Of a stretch of 39,434 nucleotides of DNA, positions 37,833 to 39,434 are shown piece after piece. Source of the stretch: Sphingomonas sp. (GTDB lineage: Bacteria; Pseudomonadota; Alphaproteobacteria; Sphingomonadales; Sphingomonadaceae); assembly GCF_019749955.1 (NCBI RefSeq), contig NZ_JAIEPC010000101.1:1-39434 (forward strand), read 5' to 3'. A program made the translations under genes and the position numbers. The notes under the pieces were generated by a model, which saw only the letters and a list, made by a program, of their open reading frames with translations, did not search any database and was not told the origin of the DNA. Every line of letters begins with the position of its first letter. Position 1 is the stretch's first letter.

Positions 37833-39434
37833 TGGCGAAAGCGAATGCCGGCGGCGGCGACGACACGATTGACGTCGGCGATGCACCGCTGATCGATCTG
37901 AACGACGCGTCGATCAAGAAGCTGGTCGCCCGCGCCAAGAAGCGCGGCTACATCACCTATGATCAGCTCAACGAAGCGCTGCCGCAAGAGCAGATGACCT
38001 CGGACCAGCTCGAAGACGTGATGTCGGCGCTCAACGAAATGGGCGTCAACATCGTCGAGAATGAGGACGTCGGCGAGGATGCCGATGCCGAGGACAAGGA
38101 AGAAGAAGAAGTCGAATCGGTTGATTCGGCAGAAGAATCTGCGCCTGCGCTTGAGACCAAGAAGAAAGAAACGATCGACCGTACCGATGATCCGGTGCGG
38201 ATGTACCTGCGCGAAATGGGCGCGGTCGAGCTGCTGAGCCGCGAAGGCGAAATCGCTATTGCCAAGCGGATCGAAGCGGGTCGCGACACGATGATTTTGG
38301 GGCTGTGCGAAAGCCCGATTACCTTCAACGCGATCATCGATTGGTCAACCGCGCTCAACGAAGGCACGATGCAGTTGCGCGAGATCATCGATCTCGACGC
38401 GATGCTGTCGAAGGACCCCGCGCCCGAATCGCTCACCGACGACGACGCCGGCGACGGCGAAATCAGCGAGAAAAACGCGGGCCCCTCGTTCAAGGCCGAA
38501 GAGGAACCCGAAGAAGTTTCGGTCGACGAAGACGAAGAATCGATGACCGAGCGGCGCACGCCACGCCCGTCGGACGATGAGGAAGAGGACAACACGCTCA
38601 GCCTCGCGCAGATGGAAGAGCAGCTAAAGCCGCAAGCGCTCGAAAAATTTGCGTCGATCACCGGGCTCTACAAGAAATTTTCAAAGATGCAGGCCGGGCG
38701 GCTCGACGCGATGGCGGCAGGCGGCGAATTGTCGGCGGCCGACGAGCGCAAATATCAGAAGCTGCGCGAGGAGCTGACCGCTGAGGTTGAAAGCGTCCAG
38801 TTCCATCAGGCGAAGATCGAATATCTCGTCGATCAGCTCTACAGCTTCAACCGGCGCCTGACTGCGCTGGGCGGCCAGATGCTGCGCCTTGCCGAGCGGC
38901 ACAAGGTCGCGCGCAAGGACTTCCTCGATCGCTATGTCGGCAATGAGCTCGACGAAAATTGGGTCGCCAGCGTCGGCGGCACCGACAAGAAGTGGAAGGC
39001 GTTCGCCGAGAACGAAGGCGAAGCGGTCGACCGCATCCGCATCGAGATCAGCGAAATCAGCCAGGCAACCGGCATGTCGCTCGCCGAGTTCCGCCGTATC
39101 GTCAACATGGTGCAAAAGGGCGAGCGTGAAGCGCGCATCGCCAAGAAGGAAATGGTCGAAGCCAATCTGCGGCTCGTGATTTCGATCGCCAAGAAATACA
39201 CCAATCGCGGTTTGCAATTCCTCGACCTTATTCAGGAAGGCAATATCGGCCTGATGAAGGCGGTGGACAAGTTCGAGTACCGCCGCGGCTACAAGTTCTC
39301 GACCTACGCCACTTGGTGGATCCGGCAGGCGATCACGCGCTCGATCGCCGATCAGGCGCGCACGATCCGCATCCCGGTCCATATGATCGAAACGATCAAC
39401 AAGCTGGTGCGCACCAGCCGCCAGTTCCTGCACG
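37832..39434 (+). CDS. rpoD: primary sigma factor RpoD, 3' end outside the window
   Basis: At least 534 codons are open to the window edge. The N-terminal region 1.1 is [22 protein letters not shown], followed by a long acidic non-conserved region ([17 protein letters not shown] and later [14 protein letters not shown]). Region 1.2 is [21 protein letters not shown]. Regions 2.1-2.4 include [36 protein letters not shown] and [17 protein letters not shown]. Regions 3 and 4 lie beyond 39434. It directs RNA polymerase to housekeeping promoters and is coupled to dnaG. Confidence 0.97.
   Translation, partial: MAKANAGGGDDTIDVGDAPLIDLNDASIKKLVARAKKRGYITYDQLNEALPQEQMTSDQLEDVMSALNEMGVNIVENEDVGEDADAEDKEEEEVESVDSAEESAPALETKKKETIDRTDDPVRMYLREMGAVELLSREGEIAIAKRIEAGRDTMILGLCESPITFNAIIDWSTALNEGTMQLREIIDLDAMLSKDPAPESLTDDDAGDGEISEKNAGPSFKAEEEPEEVSVDEDEESMTERRTPRPSDDEEEDNTLSLAQMEEQLKPQALEKFASITGLYKKFSKMQAGRLDAMAAGGELSAADERKYQKLREELTAEVESVQFHQAKIEYLVDQLYSFNRRLTALGGQMLRLAERHKVARKDFLDRYVGNELDENWVASVGGTDKKWKAFAENEGEAVDRIRIEISEISQATGMSLAEFRRIVNMVQKGEREARIAKKEMVEANLRLVISIAKKYTNRGLQFLDLIQEGNIGLMKAVDKFEYRRGYKFSTYATWWIRQAITRSIADQARTIRIPVHMIETINKLVRTSRQFLH

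Overview
The window is GC-rich chromosomal DNA from an alphaproteobacterium, most likely a sphingomonad. The protein styles and gene neighbourhoods fit: eno-ftsB-pdhA-pdhB with a lipoyl domain fused to the E1-beta subunit, dnaG-rpoD, TrmFO, DUF3618/DUF4170 proteins and Tad pilus genes. Species cannot be named from the sequence alone. No prophage, CRISPR array, rRNA operon or intact insertion sequence was seen.

Layout. 1-3.0 kb: a CAT-anticodon tRNA, a polysaccharide-deacetylase-like gene and a cytosolic histidine-kinase-like gene (minus strand). 3.1-6.4 kb: an Lrp/AsnC regulator, a secreted TPR-type protein, an SDR oxidoreductase and a small secreted Ala/Pro/Lys-rich protein. 6.5-9.2 kb: gyrA. 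9.2-11.3 kb: a ParDE toxin-antitoxin pair, a DUF952 protein, a small unknown protein and a YhhN membrane protein. 11.7-14.1 kb: a GbsR/MarR-type regulator followed by a fatty acid desaturase and two small membrane proteins. 14.1-16.8 kb: trmFO, an EF-hand protein and a squalene/phytoene-synthase-like protein. 16.9-20.2 kb: three overlapping Tad pseudopilin-type genes. 20.2-24.5 kb: pdhB, pdhA, ftsB and eno on the minus strand. 24.6-26.6 kb: a membrane/stress cluster (DUF883-like, YqjE-like, DUF3618, unknown, DUF4170) behind an apparent EcfG-type promoter. 26.8-27.9 kb: a rhomboid-like protein coupled to greA. 28.0-35.0 kb: carB and carA, separated by about 2.3 kb of accessory DNA. 35.1-39.4 kb: YqeY, a GIY-YIG protein, dnaG and the start of rpoD, which runs off the edge.

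Two themes stand out. First, the carA-carB gap holds decayed copies of the carA 3' end and the carB 5' end flanking a low-GC gene of unknown function. Direct-repeat pairs therefore enclose a small carA-coupled gene on one side and a VapBC-type module on the other. Second, families of palindromic repeats are scattered through the window. Most lie between convergent genes, but one is read in frame inside carA, another family forms the PdhB linker, and a pair of inverted arms brackets a GIY-YIG nuclease gene. The arms carry compensatory changes that preserve a hairpin, so their structure appears to be selected. The GIY-YIG gene is a candidate partner for this element family; that link is inference.

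Functionally most of the window is housekeeping: DNA topology, replication priming, the primary sigma factor, central carbon metabolism, pyrimidine/arginine precursor supply, tRNA modification and cell division. The accessory content consists of toxin-antitoxin pairs, repeat elements and the carAB interruption.
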